In this document: positions 1 through 13,480 of the stretch, piece after piece
How positions within the stretch are numbered: position 1 is the first letter of the stretch
Layout: the number at the start of each line of letters is the position of its first letter
Assembly: GCA_012295275.1 (NCBI GenBank)
Contig: CM022665.1
Coordinates: forward strand, 6,883,976 to 6,947,975
Length of the DNA: 64,000 nt
DNA from: Chrysomallon squamiferum
Taxonomy: Eukaryota; Mollusca; Gastropoda; Neomphalida; Peltospiridae
Reading direction: 5' to 3'
Made by a program: the position numbers and the translations under genes
The notes under the pieces: generated by a model
What the model was told of the DNA's origin: nothing
The model's input: only the letters and a program-made list of their open reading frames with translations
Databases searched by the model: none

Positions 1-258
1 GTTTGTAATCTTTCAAGATTCGAAACCTCGTACAAATGAAAACGATACAAACGCCTACATACAGTATTTAAACATGTTCGCTTTGTTGAAAGGATAGGTT
101 GACGTGTGCGTTGGAAGAAAAACAGGTTTATTATTTGAAACAGCTGCTTTGTTAATAGCTGATCATTGGTACACTCCTTTTTAAACATATTCACGTCTGT
201 TATTTTTTGTATTGATTTTTTATGAATAATGTTCTAGTCTTTAATCATTTTGATTCAG

Positions 259-291
<33 letters not shown>

Positions 292-380
292 TTTTTTTTT
301 TTTTTTTTGGTCTGCCATAACTACATTTTATTCCTCTATAATCTCTTCGTTATTATTATTATTATAGAAGTGTGTGTGCG

Positions 381-412
<32 letters not shown>

Positions 413-2177
413 AATTGTTTGACATAATTATTTGGTTCAAGGTAGTTCACTGCACGATTTATATACTCGTAATATCGGAGGTGTACGTCCTACGCAATTA
501 CTGCATCTAGTAAACAAGTTATCGATTTGCTAACATTTCCAAGTAGTTGTTTGTCGTAAACACGCAGTACGTCAAGCATTCCTTGCGTGAAAATAAAGAA
601 GTCGACCAGCCCAAAACAAGGCAATATCACGTGATAAGATTTCCAGACAGTGTAATATAAAATCCATGTTATCATCGCAGACTCTAATTTTGTTTGCACG
701 GTTAGGTCAAGTGCCCTGTTTTCTGTCCAATGGAATGTAACTACGCAAGTACAATGTGTGACGTTGATAGACGAAACTCCGCCCTTTGACGTTATCCGGC
801 ATCTTCGTGGCTGTATGCTTGAATACTTGCGTGTAGGCTGGGCATGCCATTCATGGTAACTACTTACGTACTTGCACTGTACTCTGTTTATCTGGTTCAC
901 GGTATCTAGTGCAAATTTACTTAAGTATTCACAGTGAAGTACGTCATGGTATTTGGGTTATCCTGAGCTCGACGATGTATTCGTTTATTATCAAAATGAC
1001 TGTCCCCATAATTTTATTGGAGTTGAATTAAACTTTGGTGTGTTTTTTTCATGTTAGATTTAGTTGTCCATTATTCGTCATTTGATATGCATTACGGAGA
1101 TGGATCCATGATGTAACTGTATTTTATTTGTGAGAATGCTATACATTGCATGATCTGTACTGTAGATATATTTATTTAGCCTATGCAACATAAATACAAG
1201 CACACAAATATACACTTACACGAACAGGTAAATTTGTGGTAAAGTTCAGTTTTGGTTTCAAAAATCATTTTACAGTCTAACAACATGTGGCCTATAATAT
1301 CTGTAACTGTTTGAATCTGTAATATCGTGACGCATTGTATTGTATTACATTCTACTGTAGTGTACTGTGTAGAGCTGTATTGTATTGCATTGTATTTTTA
1401 TTATTATTTGCTATGAGCACAGGAAATTTCAACGATCATTGAAAAGTATTAAGGCGAAGCTTCTAATATGCAGTAATATTTGGAATTTTGTAAATTATCG
1501 GCATAGGTCAACTAATGATTTGTGCGGACTTAAACACCGGTTCGAAGATTTTGGAATACTCTTAACAAGGGCAGACCAGCACGTGGTAAGTGAGCCACGT
1601 GGTAAGTGAGAAGCGGGTTGCCAAATTGCAAGCCTTCCTTTTCAACCTAAGCAACTGTTTGGTATAGCTATATTAGGGCTCTCTAGGGAAACTGATGATC
1701 ATATTCAATATTAACTATTTCACTCATTAATTTGGTAATTATTTTAAAATTTTGATTTTACATTTTTCAGGACGCTGTATTTATTGAACAAAATAAATTA
1801 CTGATTACAATTTTTTTAAATTATTGTTTAATCTAAGAAATAAACGTCCGCATTTATTTAACTGAAAAGCATATTTATAGGTTTCTTTTTTTTTTTTTTT
1901 TTTTTTTTAAATGTTATTTTCTATAAATAAAAGACATTCTTAAAATCGACTAAAATATTATTCCGAGCTTTTAAATGAACACCAGTGTTCGCTGTAGTCA
2001 TGACAACGTTTAAATTAAATTCAACGATACATTTTTCGATAAAAATAACGTCAGTGTTTACATCGGCGATGTAATCTTTATTATCGGTATATCCTACAAA
2101 CAGTTGGATTCAAAACCCAAGTTACAGTACCGCGCTATGTGAACAATGTGGAAATTCTTCCTTTATTTTTTATATAT

Positions 2178-2223
2178 ATGTTAACTGTATTTTCCAGTCC
2201 TTCCGACTTCATGTGTACTTACA

Positions 2224-2224
<1 letters not shown>
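2178..2224 (+). repeat. 47-bp exact direct repeat, copy 1
   Basis: ATGTTAACTGTATTTTCCAG and the following 27 bases are identical to 4277-4323. Sequences on both sides differ. Confidence 0.95.
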
Positions 2225-2255
<31 letters not shown>

Positions 2256-3404
2256 CACACACACAAACACATGTTTCTGCTACATATAACAGTTAACTTC
2301 TTCTTTGGCAAACAAAGACTGGAACCAAAACCATGGTTGTTAACAAATGTTGATTCTTATAAAAAAAAAAAAAAAATAATAATAATAATAATAAAATAAA
2401 TAAGTAATAATAAAAAGAAATAATGGAAAAAAAAAAAGAAGAAGAATGAAAAACCTTTCTTTGTCTGGTATTGAATCTGTGAAATAAATTTTTTTAAAAG
2501 TCAACTGACAACAACCGTTACTTGAAATGACACAAATCATATTATATTTAATGGTTTTGGTATAACGACTAGAAACAAATGATTTTTCTTCAGATATGAC
2601 TAAGAAAGAATGCGATGAATTATTGTCCATTATTTAAATGAACGTTCATTATACGAGTGATTTATTTCTCAAATGGGATATAATAATTATTTCAATCGAT
2701 GTGTTTGGACAAACCGACAACACATTACGAAAACTTTTACAGATGGATTCTTTCACACTGTAACCATGGGCAACAGCGTAAAGGTGTCTAGGCTGTTCAT
2801 CACAAAGGCTAAAGGGTACTGTAATCTCAACAGGAAACCAAAATATTTTTATTTATTATTTTCAAGACATGACAATTACATTAATAATAATAATAAAACA
2901 CAACTCATCGAAACTATAGTTTAAGCGGGTTTGAGAAATGAGAGAGAAAATCCATATTGTTTGAATAAATAAAAAAATAAAATAAAAAAGAACGAACAAA
3001 AACACAAAAATAACATACAGTGAAAAGAAAATCCACAAGTATCAGCTATGTGTAGTAACATAAAAAAAAAAAAAAAACATGGAAATTACCCAAACCAACA
3101 TTTTCGTTGAAAATTTCCCGTTATTAATTTTTAAAACACATTTGTAACAACGTCTCTTCGAAGTATCTAAATTTGAAAGTTCACTATTTTTTTTTTTTTT
3201 TTAATTATTGTTTTAGTGCTTTTATAAATAGACAAAGAATCTACTCTGTGTACTTAATAACGAACGAATCAATACTGGATTCAACAGTTCCAGGTTTCAG
3301 GCCAGGCTAAAATAATTAGATATGTATATATAATGAACATTCATTGCTTTTACTTCTGAATCTTCAAACAGTTTGCACTTTTAGAACTTGTAGAGGATAA
3401 CAAA

Positions 3405-3436
<32 letters not shown>

Positions 3437-3450
3437 TTTATTTTATTTTA

Positions 3451-3490
<40 letters not shown>

Positions 3491-4276
3491 GCTTTTTTTT
3501 TTTTTTTTTTCAAAATCTGGTAAAGAACCAATTAACTAATATAACTGGAATCACACTGAATGACACATGTCAGGCACATTACAAATGTACATTCAGTTAT
3601 TCTTCTTTTTAAAAACAAAATGTTAAGTATCAGTAGCAGTACTAGTAGCAGTAGTAATAATAAATACACCATCTTCAGCAAATAACAAATGCGGTTCGTA
3701 CATTATGATTGATATACATGCACACTGTTTGTCTTGTGATTCATCATATTCTCAAACTGTAAGTACCGTGCTCAAAAAAATACAGTAGCTAACATATTCC
3801 ACCGTCTCCTTTTTCACCTTTAATGAGCAAAGGTTAAATAAGTACTAGGCGCATTACATATTAATTATCTCGAGTTTTGTCGATAATTCCCAAAGTTTTG
3901 TCAATGTGGAGTCTGGGAACAACACAATAGTTATTGTGATTTACATAGACTGAACGAGGACAAAGTAATCACCAAGTAAATTTGGATCGATAAGAGATTC
4001 ACCTGTTTAAAGGCGTGTTGTCAATTACTAGGGTAATGTGGGCTTGTGCTTTGGTTTGGTGACTTAAATCTGGGAGTGGCAAAAAAAAGAAAAAAAGAAC
4101 AGAACAAAGAAATGATAATGAAATGAAACAGGCTCAAGGGGTAAAAGGAACAAAGAAATACTGTTTTATATTTTTAACACATATATTTATAAACAGAAGA
4201 AAGGAAAAATACAGTTAACATTTTTCGATTTCTGTTCGTAGATATTATACATATATTCAATCGTTTATCGAAGAGA

Positions 4277-4323
4277 ATGTTAACTGTATTTTCCAGTCCT
4301 TCCGACTTCATGTGTACTTACAT
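4277..4323 (+). repeat. 47-bp exact direct repeat, copy 2
   Basis: Identical to 2178-2224, about 2.1 kb downstream in the same orientation. Copy 1 continues into a TG/TA microsatellite; copy 2 does not. Confidence 0.95.
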
Positions 4324-6670
4324 CAAAAATTCACAGAGAGCAAATAATGTTTGCTGCCATCTTTGTTGTCTGAAAAACTGAACTTGTTCCTTTATGACAC
4401 AACTGTACGTATACAACTGTATGTATTCACACGCATAATACGTATTTTAGTAAGTGGTACACTCCTTAAAACAGAAAAAAAAAAAAAAAAAAAAAAAAAA
4501 GTATTTCTTTTTATACATCTATAATCTGTCTGATTTTGTGTTCTGTCGTGGTTTTATATTTTTGTATGTTTGTTTCCACACACACACATACACACAATAA
4601 TAATATTAATAATAATAATAATAATAATAATTTCTAATGTGCCAACAATTCATTTTTAAAAATACAATGATGTTCATACATCGGATTTATAAACGGAACA
4701 TAATGAATATTACTGACTCTTGAAAATATTAAAATAACACTAATAAAATATAATTAAAAAAAAAAAAAAAAAAACAAAATAATAATAAAAGGTCTTTATT
4801 GTCTTTATTAATGCGCCCCTCCCCCAGTATATCCTCATTTGGTTTTTACTTCAGATCATCAACTGTTACTTCTTTTTTTATCTTTATTTTTAACGCGAGT
4901 CTGGGCCAGGTCACACAAGGAGATTAAAAATGCAGACAGATCGACAAATACAGTTTGACCTAAAATCCATAGTGACCGAATTTTCAGTTCAAGTATGGTT
5001 AACAGCACGAAACTAGGACAATCCCCGATGGCGGATGTTTGTTCGGTTTCCATATATGCAGTTTGTATTTCAGTAAAATAGTTATGTCACTTAAAATAGA
5101 ATGGCAGGTTTATATTTAACTTAGCTCTCAGTCTCGACAAATAATTATACGTTTTGAACAGTTTTTTGATATACTGCATGTTTTAACGTGCTGTAACGTG
5201 CTTTGAACCGATATTTAAAAGTGAACCTAAGAGTTCATGCCATACCCTTATACTTATAGCTTTTTTTTCATTTACATTTCTGCTTTTTTTCAAACTAACA
5301 CTTTGTCTTGTAATTCCAGAGATTTGAACATAAAATTATATCCAGCGTGAAAAAAGTGTTAGTGACCAAATTCCAAACATGTAGTGACAAGTTGTAGTTA
5401 CGTGAAAGTATTTGTACTGGAGTTATTAACAACGAAACGTGACGTATAAAACTGGCCAAAGGACGGATGCTGTTAACTGGTCTTCTAGGTCAATTGTAAG
5501 ACCACTCCTAAGATAAAAAATATTAAATTTGGCATAATAGTTTATTTGTTTTAGCAAAATTAACGCACCTTACACGGCTTTTACAAGTGAAAGAAGGAAA
5601 CAGGTTAAATAAACAATTTTAAAAAATTAAACGAGAAAAAACAAACAGAAAAAAAAAAAAAAAAAAAAAAAAGAGATAGTGGGAAAAAGGAAACAGGTTA
5701 AAAACAAATGAAAGGAAATATATTAAGAATGTTTATTACAATATCTAAATAATATGTTTCTGATTATTATCATAAAGATAATATATCTTCTCGCTTGTAC
5801 AAAGTACATGTCGTTATGTGTATGTTCCAGGCTAATTTGATAGATGAGACGGGTTTAGACGTGAAACGCACAGACTGTCTTGACAGACGTTGAGAAGGAT
5901 ATACTCTCTGTAAGATTTAGTTGACAGAAAAAGCATTGTTTGTTTTCACCTGTCAACGAACACCTGGAGAAGCGATTAGTACACAAAAAATAAGATATGT
6001 TCACCATACAAGCACTATCTTTGAACGACGAAAATAGTAATTTAGAGGCGTGTATTTCACTATACACTGTGTTTTTTATAGGTACTCTTACAGATATAGT
6101 GGTAAATTTCTATGCAGAACAGTACTGTAACATGGGCAAGTAGAAGGTACTTAGAATAGGGATGAGAATGCTTGATTCTGAGCTGTGATTAAAATTATAT
6201 TTTAAAGGAGCAAATAGTGCAGTTTAATTCATACTTGTCAGTATCATTTGGTGTCTACTTTTTTTTTTTTCTTTTAGCCGTTTATGAAAAGTTTTAAATA
6301 TAACTATTAAATCAATAAAATACTTTTTGGAACCTATTAATCGTTTAAGTTAAGATACACTAAGGGGAAAAAAAATCATTAATTCATTCTAAGAATGTTG
6401 TGATTTTTATTAGAAACATTCCGAAATTATGTTTCCCTTTAACATGTCCGTTTTAATTTATTTCAGTTTATTTCCTTAAAAGAGAAGTTTTGATATCTGA
6501 CTACAGGTAAATCTTTTCATCGCTGTGTCATATTTTCTTGTTTATATGTGGTTATATATAATGAACAAACGATGAAGCACACTAATTTGGATCTAATTCA
6601 GTCTGACATCAAACCAGAATGGTAACAAAGTAATTAATAAAAACCTGTTATTGTTATTTTAGAGGAAATG

Positions 6671-6722
6671 CATGATAATGGCGGCCATTCATGATAACCG
6701 TGACGTAACACTGATATCAAAA
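6671..6722. promoter_or_regulatory. Candidate regulatory cluster (YY1-, CRE- and TCF-like motifs)
   Basis: Within 50 bases lie ATGGCGGC (6678-6685, the YY1 core, inside the palindrome AATGGC-G-GCCATT), TGACGTAA (6701-6708, CRE/ATF-like) and ATCAAAAGG (TCF/LEF-like). The surrounding 6660-6950 is free of simple repeats. Motif matches alone are weak evidence. Confidence 0.25.
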
Positions 6723-8294
6723 GGAACTAACACAATAGGAGAGAATAATAGCTCCGTGATCTTCACTACCGTCAATTAAATCACTTTGTTTAAATTCATT
6801 TGTTAAACAATAATTGCGCAAGTTATATAACATCTGTGTAATTTATGTCGCGGGAAGGTTTGGTTTGATATTCTGGCTATTTAAATAACTGTGTTCTCTT
6901 CCTGTCTTGCGCTGTCAACTGCTTGATTTTAGGTTACTCATCAACGTATTTTCATTTCTATCATTAGTTGTTGATTTTTTTCCGTTTTTTTTTTTTTTTT
7001 TTTTTTACTTTACTGAAAGCTGAAACAAATGAAATACATAATATGATAATAAAAATCCTAATATATACTGATCATATTGTTAGCGGTAAAAATTAAGTGT
7101 ACAATAATCCAACCAGCTAAGTATAGGATAAAATACTTTACCACCCACAAAGTTTTGAATAGAGTAGAATATCTTACGTTTTTACGGAAGAAAATGACGT
7201 AAATAATTTTATTACCTAAGTTCATTTTAACCAGTTAGAAATAATAACATTTCTCAGTTTATTCACTTAGGACACTGATTGTTCGGAAGAGGAAGATAAT
7301 TGTATATGGGTACTTCCTTATTCATTTGAACCAGGATTACAACAGCACGAAAATCCTGCTGTATATTCATTTAAGCAGTTATCTTGTGCATTTCCCTTGC
7401 TCATTTATTGCTGAGCTATTTTGTTTAAGTAATGAACTTTTTACCTCGTGTATGCCGCAGTGATGACAATTAAACCACTTTTCACGTGTTTTTTTGTTTT
7501 TTATTAACTAAATAGTCATTTACCATATATGGTTTTTTATTTATTCATTTATTTATTTATTATTGCAGTATAAAACAGAATTTTAGAAACCAAAATGTCA
7601 TAGCAGACAAATTATCAACTTGTAGATGATGAATTGTCGCAGTAAACCTAATTTCGACAGACAACAATGAAGTAGGACAAGACAAAAATGTCTAAAGATC
7701 TTCGAACCAAAATCTTCTAAATAGCTTACTGATAAATTTAGTATGGCAGCACCTTGGTTATGGAATACTTAGGTTTACATGACAGACTACTGCGGCATCA
7801 TGATTATTATTAACCATTATTGTCAAACCACAATCTGAGCTTCTAAACCTCTATCCACATGTTTAAAAATATCGAGTAGGTTATTTATAGAACGAGGTAC
7901 TGTAGAATGAAACAAACAGAACTGTGTGCTCGGTTCATGAATTTGGTGGGCTGATGTAACGGTCAGTCAAAGCTGATTAATTATCGCCTTCGGGTGAAAG
8001 CAACGGGAAGTCGGATTTAGAAATTGGACGATGTTAATTTAAAACAGGCCTACGGGCAGACTGAAAGATGACACCCATTCGAAAGGCATGTTTCTTTGAT
8101 GTGCAGAAGGTCGTATGTTAGAAGACTAGAGTTGCGTGGAGATTCCGTTTCTGTTAATGAAGTTATTTGTTCAGGTTATCTGAAACACTAATAACTTGGA
8201 TACTTCGAATTATCTGAACATCATTTCATTTAGGTCATTTCTAGGAATTATCTATGGAACAATTTTCTTTGAAAGTATAAGGAAAGTATCCCAC

Positions 8295-8341
8295 ATGGAC
8301 AATATCCTACAGTGTCATTACGTATGTAGGATATTGTCCAT
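8295..8341. repeat. Perfect 17-bp inverted repeat with 13-base loop
   Basis: ATGGACAATATCCTACA (8295-8311) and its exact reverse complement (8325-8341). The arms are of mixed composition, not a simple repeat. Confidence 0.9.
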
Positions 8342-9731
8342 ATGAGATATTTGAACGAGTGAATGAATGGATTTATTTGAAATTGTTTCCTTATAAATAT
8401 ATTATTTCACAGACACGCAAAATTCATACCATACCGTCTTAATATTCAAATGAAACAGAACTTTTCTTTCTTTTAAACGTAGAAGGTTATTAATCAGAAA
8501 TATTAGTATCACATTTATTTTTGAAATATAACTTGTCATTTAACCACATACCAACTGATAGGGATTCCTAGTCATCCAGCTCAAAACATCTGTATTTCAT
8601 AATACAACCAGGTATGCGAAAAGCCAAGATACATAAGTCTTTGTGCTAAGTCTTAACTGTGTTACATTTAAACATTGTTAAGAACTGAAAAATAGTGAGA
8701 TCCTTTTCCTTTAAAATCCAGAATGCCCAAGAAACTGTTACTGAAGAAGGACATTTAACAAACATGATTTCAGTTTAACGGTATCATACTGGTTAGTATC
8801 CCTTTGTCCATTTATCTGTTCGAGATCCTAATAAACGTTATTTTAATGTAAGTTCTAAAATAATACCAGCAGTGATCTTTTCTCTGTCCAGTTTCAAGAG
8901 AATTTAAACATAATCAATTATATGTTTTATTAAATACATTTGGGGAGGTGATTCTTTGTCGTTCGAAGATTTTTTTAACGATGGAGAAATGATACCGTGC
9001 ATTAATACTCTCATCTCATATGGTTCAAAATAATAAAAACATGACTTGGTTTGTTCCTGTGTTTTCTGGAGATGATGGAGAATTTATAATTAAAGAGCTA
9101 ATACTGCTTCTTAGTACATCTGTGCACGATTTCCCTGACGGTCATAAATTATATTTAATGAATACAAATTTTTCATTGTGTTGTCTTTATTGTTCTTTTA
9201 AGCTTCCAGTTAATATTGCGTCTGAAATATTTTCACAGAACTCTCAGTGTTTTGACCCACAGTTCAGAAAGAAGGATTTTATAATTATTATTATTTTTTT
9301 TTTTAAAATAGCTTCACACGTTCTTTTCTGTATTATGATAAAATAAAGGACAATAGTTAATAAACCGGTCGCAAGAAATCTATAAATGCAGGTTGAATTC
9401 ATTTTCGAGCCTCGAGGTCCCCCAGGATCTGAATCCATTAGTCGGATTTGTAAATTATGGGTAAAGTATTAGTTTCATAACCTGCTAGAAGTTTTGGTTA
9501 TTTAATGATTCAACCGACTATAAACTTTATTATTTATTTTATTTTATTGTATTATTAAATTATGATATAATTTTCGACTTCTTTTTATTGTGCCGGTGTA
9601 TTTTTACGTACCGTGATACTCTTGTCGACATGCATATTCTGTTTTATTATTTAAAATGTAAAAAAAAAAAAAATAGACAATGTAATTTGTTATTAAAATT
9701 GAGTTATATTAAAAATACATACATACACACC

Positions 9732-9734
<3 letters not shown>

Positions 9735-9803
<69 letters not shown>
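9735..9803. repeat. (AG)n microsatellite
   Basis: An uninterrupted AG dinucleotide run of about 69 bases. Confidence 0.98.
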
Positions 9804-9805
<2 letters not shown>

Positions 9806-11466
9806 TCGAATAAAGAAGTATGGAGCGCTATATCAAATAAATAGTGTGACAGTTCATAAATATTGTACCATTGATTTAACTTCTACAAATCTTTGCACGG
9901 CAAGAATTGGTTAGGATAATAATTATAGTCCTGGACAGATGACCCTTTGACTTGAGACCATTACAAATAATAGTTATTGACCGATGAGAACAAAACATCT
10001 CATAAATATGAATAAGTTTAACAACTCTTACGTAAAATGAGTCAGAATATGAAAATAAAATGGACGATTATATTTAGAAAAGAAAACGCAGCTTAGGTGA
10101 CAGACAAATACAAACATCAACTTCAGTCAAGTTTCTGTCCTCAAAACAGCTGCATTCTGGACGTGCGTTTTATGTAGGCCTATACTCGGAGACTTAAAGA
10201 CAAAGCATCCCTCATTTCTACCACTAATATTAGAGTATCAATATTTTAAGAAGCCTGCACTATGTGATAATGTATGATTTGGGATTGGGTCAGTGTTTTA
10301 TTGAAGATTAACCATGAATTAATCACTAACTGTTCTTCAGATATTATATCTGTCACATAAAATATCCACTTTACATGACTAAAGCAAAACAGTTAATTCT
10401 AGAACTCATAGTATGACAGCATTGTGCTGAAATTACTAACACATTCGCCAGATCAATATTATTTTATATCCTGTAAGGTCACTGGTCAAACTGTCACTTT
10501 ATTAGTTCCCACAAGAGATATTTTTTTTAAGTTACTTTGTCTAAAAACACACGGGTCAAGAAGATACCAGCTGTCGGTTGAAATTTGCGCGTGTTTCAAG
10601 GGCAATTCCAGCGCGTGCCCCGAAGGATGCTATTGAATGTCTATGGAGGTCATTAATCGTGATCGGATCAGGTCACTTAACTGACGCATGCGTGTCTGCC
10701 TTTGTATCGAACAAAGACTTTAATAACATCTGACCACAGGTTAACTTTTGACACGTTGAGAAAATACCGAAACAATCACCAGTATTGACAATATAAAAGG
10801 CTGATTGGCATATCTTATTATGCGACTATTATTAACATTTAATACCAGTACTTTGTGAATGCTTGTACAGTATAGCACTTAATCAAATTATTTGTTATCG
10901 TTGATGTGCGGATATTGGCTTTAACCAATTTCTGTTATATAGTTTAAAAGGACAGGTTTTTGAAATGGTTATGTCATACATATCGAAATTTTAGCATAAA
11001 ACATGGTAACTAAGTCAGACCATGGTGATTTTTAACATGCGGACGTTTTGTCTCTTCCGTTGCAGACCTGTGAAACGTGAGAACGTTTCAACCAATGGAC
11101 GTTTTGACTGCGTGCCAAACGTTTTTAAGCTTTCATTAATTCAAGTGATGAAAAACAAAACCAATAAAAGATACATCATCCCAGCCCACTCAAACATTCG
11201 CCAAATATTGACGATTTTCATCATCAGAATTTGTTATTAATATTTGTGTATACAAAAAAAATAAATAACCAAATATTAAATAGAATATATTAGTGAATAC
11301 AAATATAAATTAAAAGCAACACAATTCACTATTAAGTTCTCTGTATAACGTTTTGCAATGGAACAAAAATATAAAAATAAATAAAATTTAAAACAAATAA
11401 ATAAATAAATAAATAAAAAGTAATCAAATACCGTTAAATGATGATGATGATAATAATATTAATATT

Positions 11467-11685
11467 AGCTGTTGCTGTAACAGTGGTAAATAGTTAAGAA
11501 ATTAATATATATACATATAAAATGCCATTTTGACAGATGTTTTACCATATGTTGAATTGTATACGTTATATACATATCATAATGTCTAATATATTTTTAG
11601 TATCAATATGTCATTATATATATTAATTTCTTAATTATTCACCACTGCTGCAATAACAACTAATAATACTACTGTTACTACTGAC

Positions 11686-11723
<38 letters not shown>

Positions 11724-11932
11724 TTATTATTATTATTATTGTTGTTGTTGTTATATAATGTCTGCATGTAGGTTAACATTTGTTACAGGAAGTGCAGATG
11801 CTTTGTACATATATCTGCATTCAGAGTAATGATAATGGCATATTGCTACTAAAACTGTACACTATAATATTACCCATTGTGTCATGTATATAATGTATAT
11901 ACGATACAACAACATATGGTATAACATCTGCC
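11467..11932. repeat. Nested foldback (inverted-repeat) element
   Basis: Two interleaved imperfect inverted repeats. Pair 1: 11467-11513 with 11615-11661. Pair 2: 11532-11575 with 11884-11932. An (AAT)n(ATT)n palindrome (about 11690-11754) lies between. The layout suggests a non-autonomous foldback or MITE-like transposon remnant, possibly rearranged. I see no transposase. Confidence 0.6.
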
Positions 11933-12215
11933 ATAAGTGGCGAGTTATAATTTGTAGCAGATGGACGTCAGAAATGGCCCAGGGTCCTGTAACGGTGTGG
12001 TCGTTCATAGCTTGAATGTATCTGATTATTTATGTACTAGCCACAGGCTGTGTGGTGCTGGTGGCCATGTCCATTACGTAAACCATCTAAAGCAAAAGGT
12101 TCGATCTGTGACGCAATATATGCTAATTATTAAATTAGCATTGTATCCAATTCAAGCGCATGTGCAAGGACATTAGGTGTTTTGGAGTCGAAAACTTATT
12201 CAAAGTGAATTACAA

Positions 12216-12276
<61 letters not shown>

Positions 12277-12720
12277 TTTAAACAGTATCATCCAGGCATG
12301 GTTCAAACACTGCATAGAAAACGAAACAATGCTATTGTTAAATTAACACATTTAATAGGTTTTCATTTATAACCAGATTACATCTGTTGTTTTATTACCA
12401 CATCTAAACAACAACAACAGCCAATAGTTTTACTGCTACTACTACTTCATACTGTAAATAAATAAACAAATAAGAAAAAAGAAGACGAGAAAGAAAAAAC
12501 AGAAGAAAACAGGGCTACAAAATACTCTACATATAAAAGGAACTATATAATAATAATAATAATAAAAACCTCCCCGAAATACTCCTAATAATTTATATAG
12601 AAAAGTCAAAAAAATAAAAAAATAAAAATTTAAAAATTAATTATATTTGATAGACAACAGAAAACGAACTGAATTATTGTCAGAGGGTACACAATAATAT
12701 TATGATGAAATTTCTAATTC

Positions 12721-13300
12721 CGACATATTCGATTAATCGTTGTCTCGGAAAGTCAACGGACGTAGTGAATCAGATGCATATTTGTCCTTTCATTCCTGCC
12801 AATATAAATGTGTCTCTGCAGCAGTACTTCAACCTGCAGACGAAGGAAATGGCGCTTTAATTTGTGAAAATAGGAAACCGCGGTGGATGTAATTGCAGGG
12901 TCATCTTGACATGTGGCTCATGTCGATTATCTGATTTGCTAGCCACATCTACGCATGCGCATGTCCTCTCGACGCGCTTAAAATTCTGATCAATCTGAAC
13001 ATTCCCATGAGTACACTCGTCACTGAGATTTGGTTGAGCGCGCTATTAAAAAAGTGGAAAATGTGAAATGAAAATCGCGGAGTTCGTAGTAGCGACGACC
13101 ACAGAGAAATTACATTTGCTTCACTTGGCGTCCGTTATAATCAAATGAAAATGTTAAAAGCCTTCAAATTTGGTACAGATTTCATTGCTCAAATAAGCGT
13201 CAAGGCTTCATAGAGCTCATTAGTATACCCAGTCTACCGACAAATTAATTATTCCTATATTTAATTTGACGAATAGTGGTAAAGAACTGACTATATCGTT
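12721..13300. other. Repeat-poor island, possible regulatory sequence
   Basis: This stretch has more CpG than its neighbours (for example CGCATGCGCATG, GACGCGCTT, GAGCGCGC, ATCGCGGAG) and no simple repeats. No open frame with coding character was found. It could be a promoter or enhancer for a gene not recognised here. Confidence 0.3.
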
Positions 13301-13318
13301 AAATGATCGGTAAACATC

Positions 13319-13361
<43 letters not shown>

Positions 13362-13438
13362 CAACAACAATTTTATTTGTTCAATTTTGATATCTTCCAA
13401 AGTTATATTAAAAATACTTTTCAGAATTTTCAGATTAA

Positions 13439-13480
<42 letters not shown>

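Larger units (their letters stand above)
1..6600. other. Non-coding, AT- and microsatellite-rich; no gene supported
   Basis: This stretch contains an ATT/T tract (261-308), a GT run (370-412), TG/TA/CA (2225-2265), T and ATT tracts (3408-3510) and several poly-A or poly-T runs. Bases 480-960 are somewhat less AT-rich and give a 136-codon open frame on the minus strand. That frame has no recognisable domain, so I do not call it. A 47-bp repeat has copies at 2178 and 4277. Confidence 0.6.
6961..12720. other. Non-coding, microsatellite-rich; no gene supported
   Basis: Contents: a poly-T tract (about 6988-7007), a perfect hairpin (8295-8341), a GA run (9735-9803), a nested inverted-repeat element (11467-11932) and an ATT run (12219-12276). 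Two less AT-rich patches, 10540-10740 and 11040-11140, have palindromic motifs but no coding pattern. Confidence 0.6.

Noticed and set aside
490-900. 136-codon minus-strand open frame
   Set aside because: No domain, signal peptide or repeat pattern; no matching splice context; composition fits chance in a slightly less AT-rich patch.
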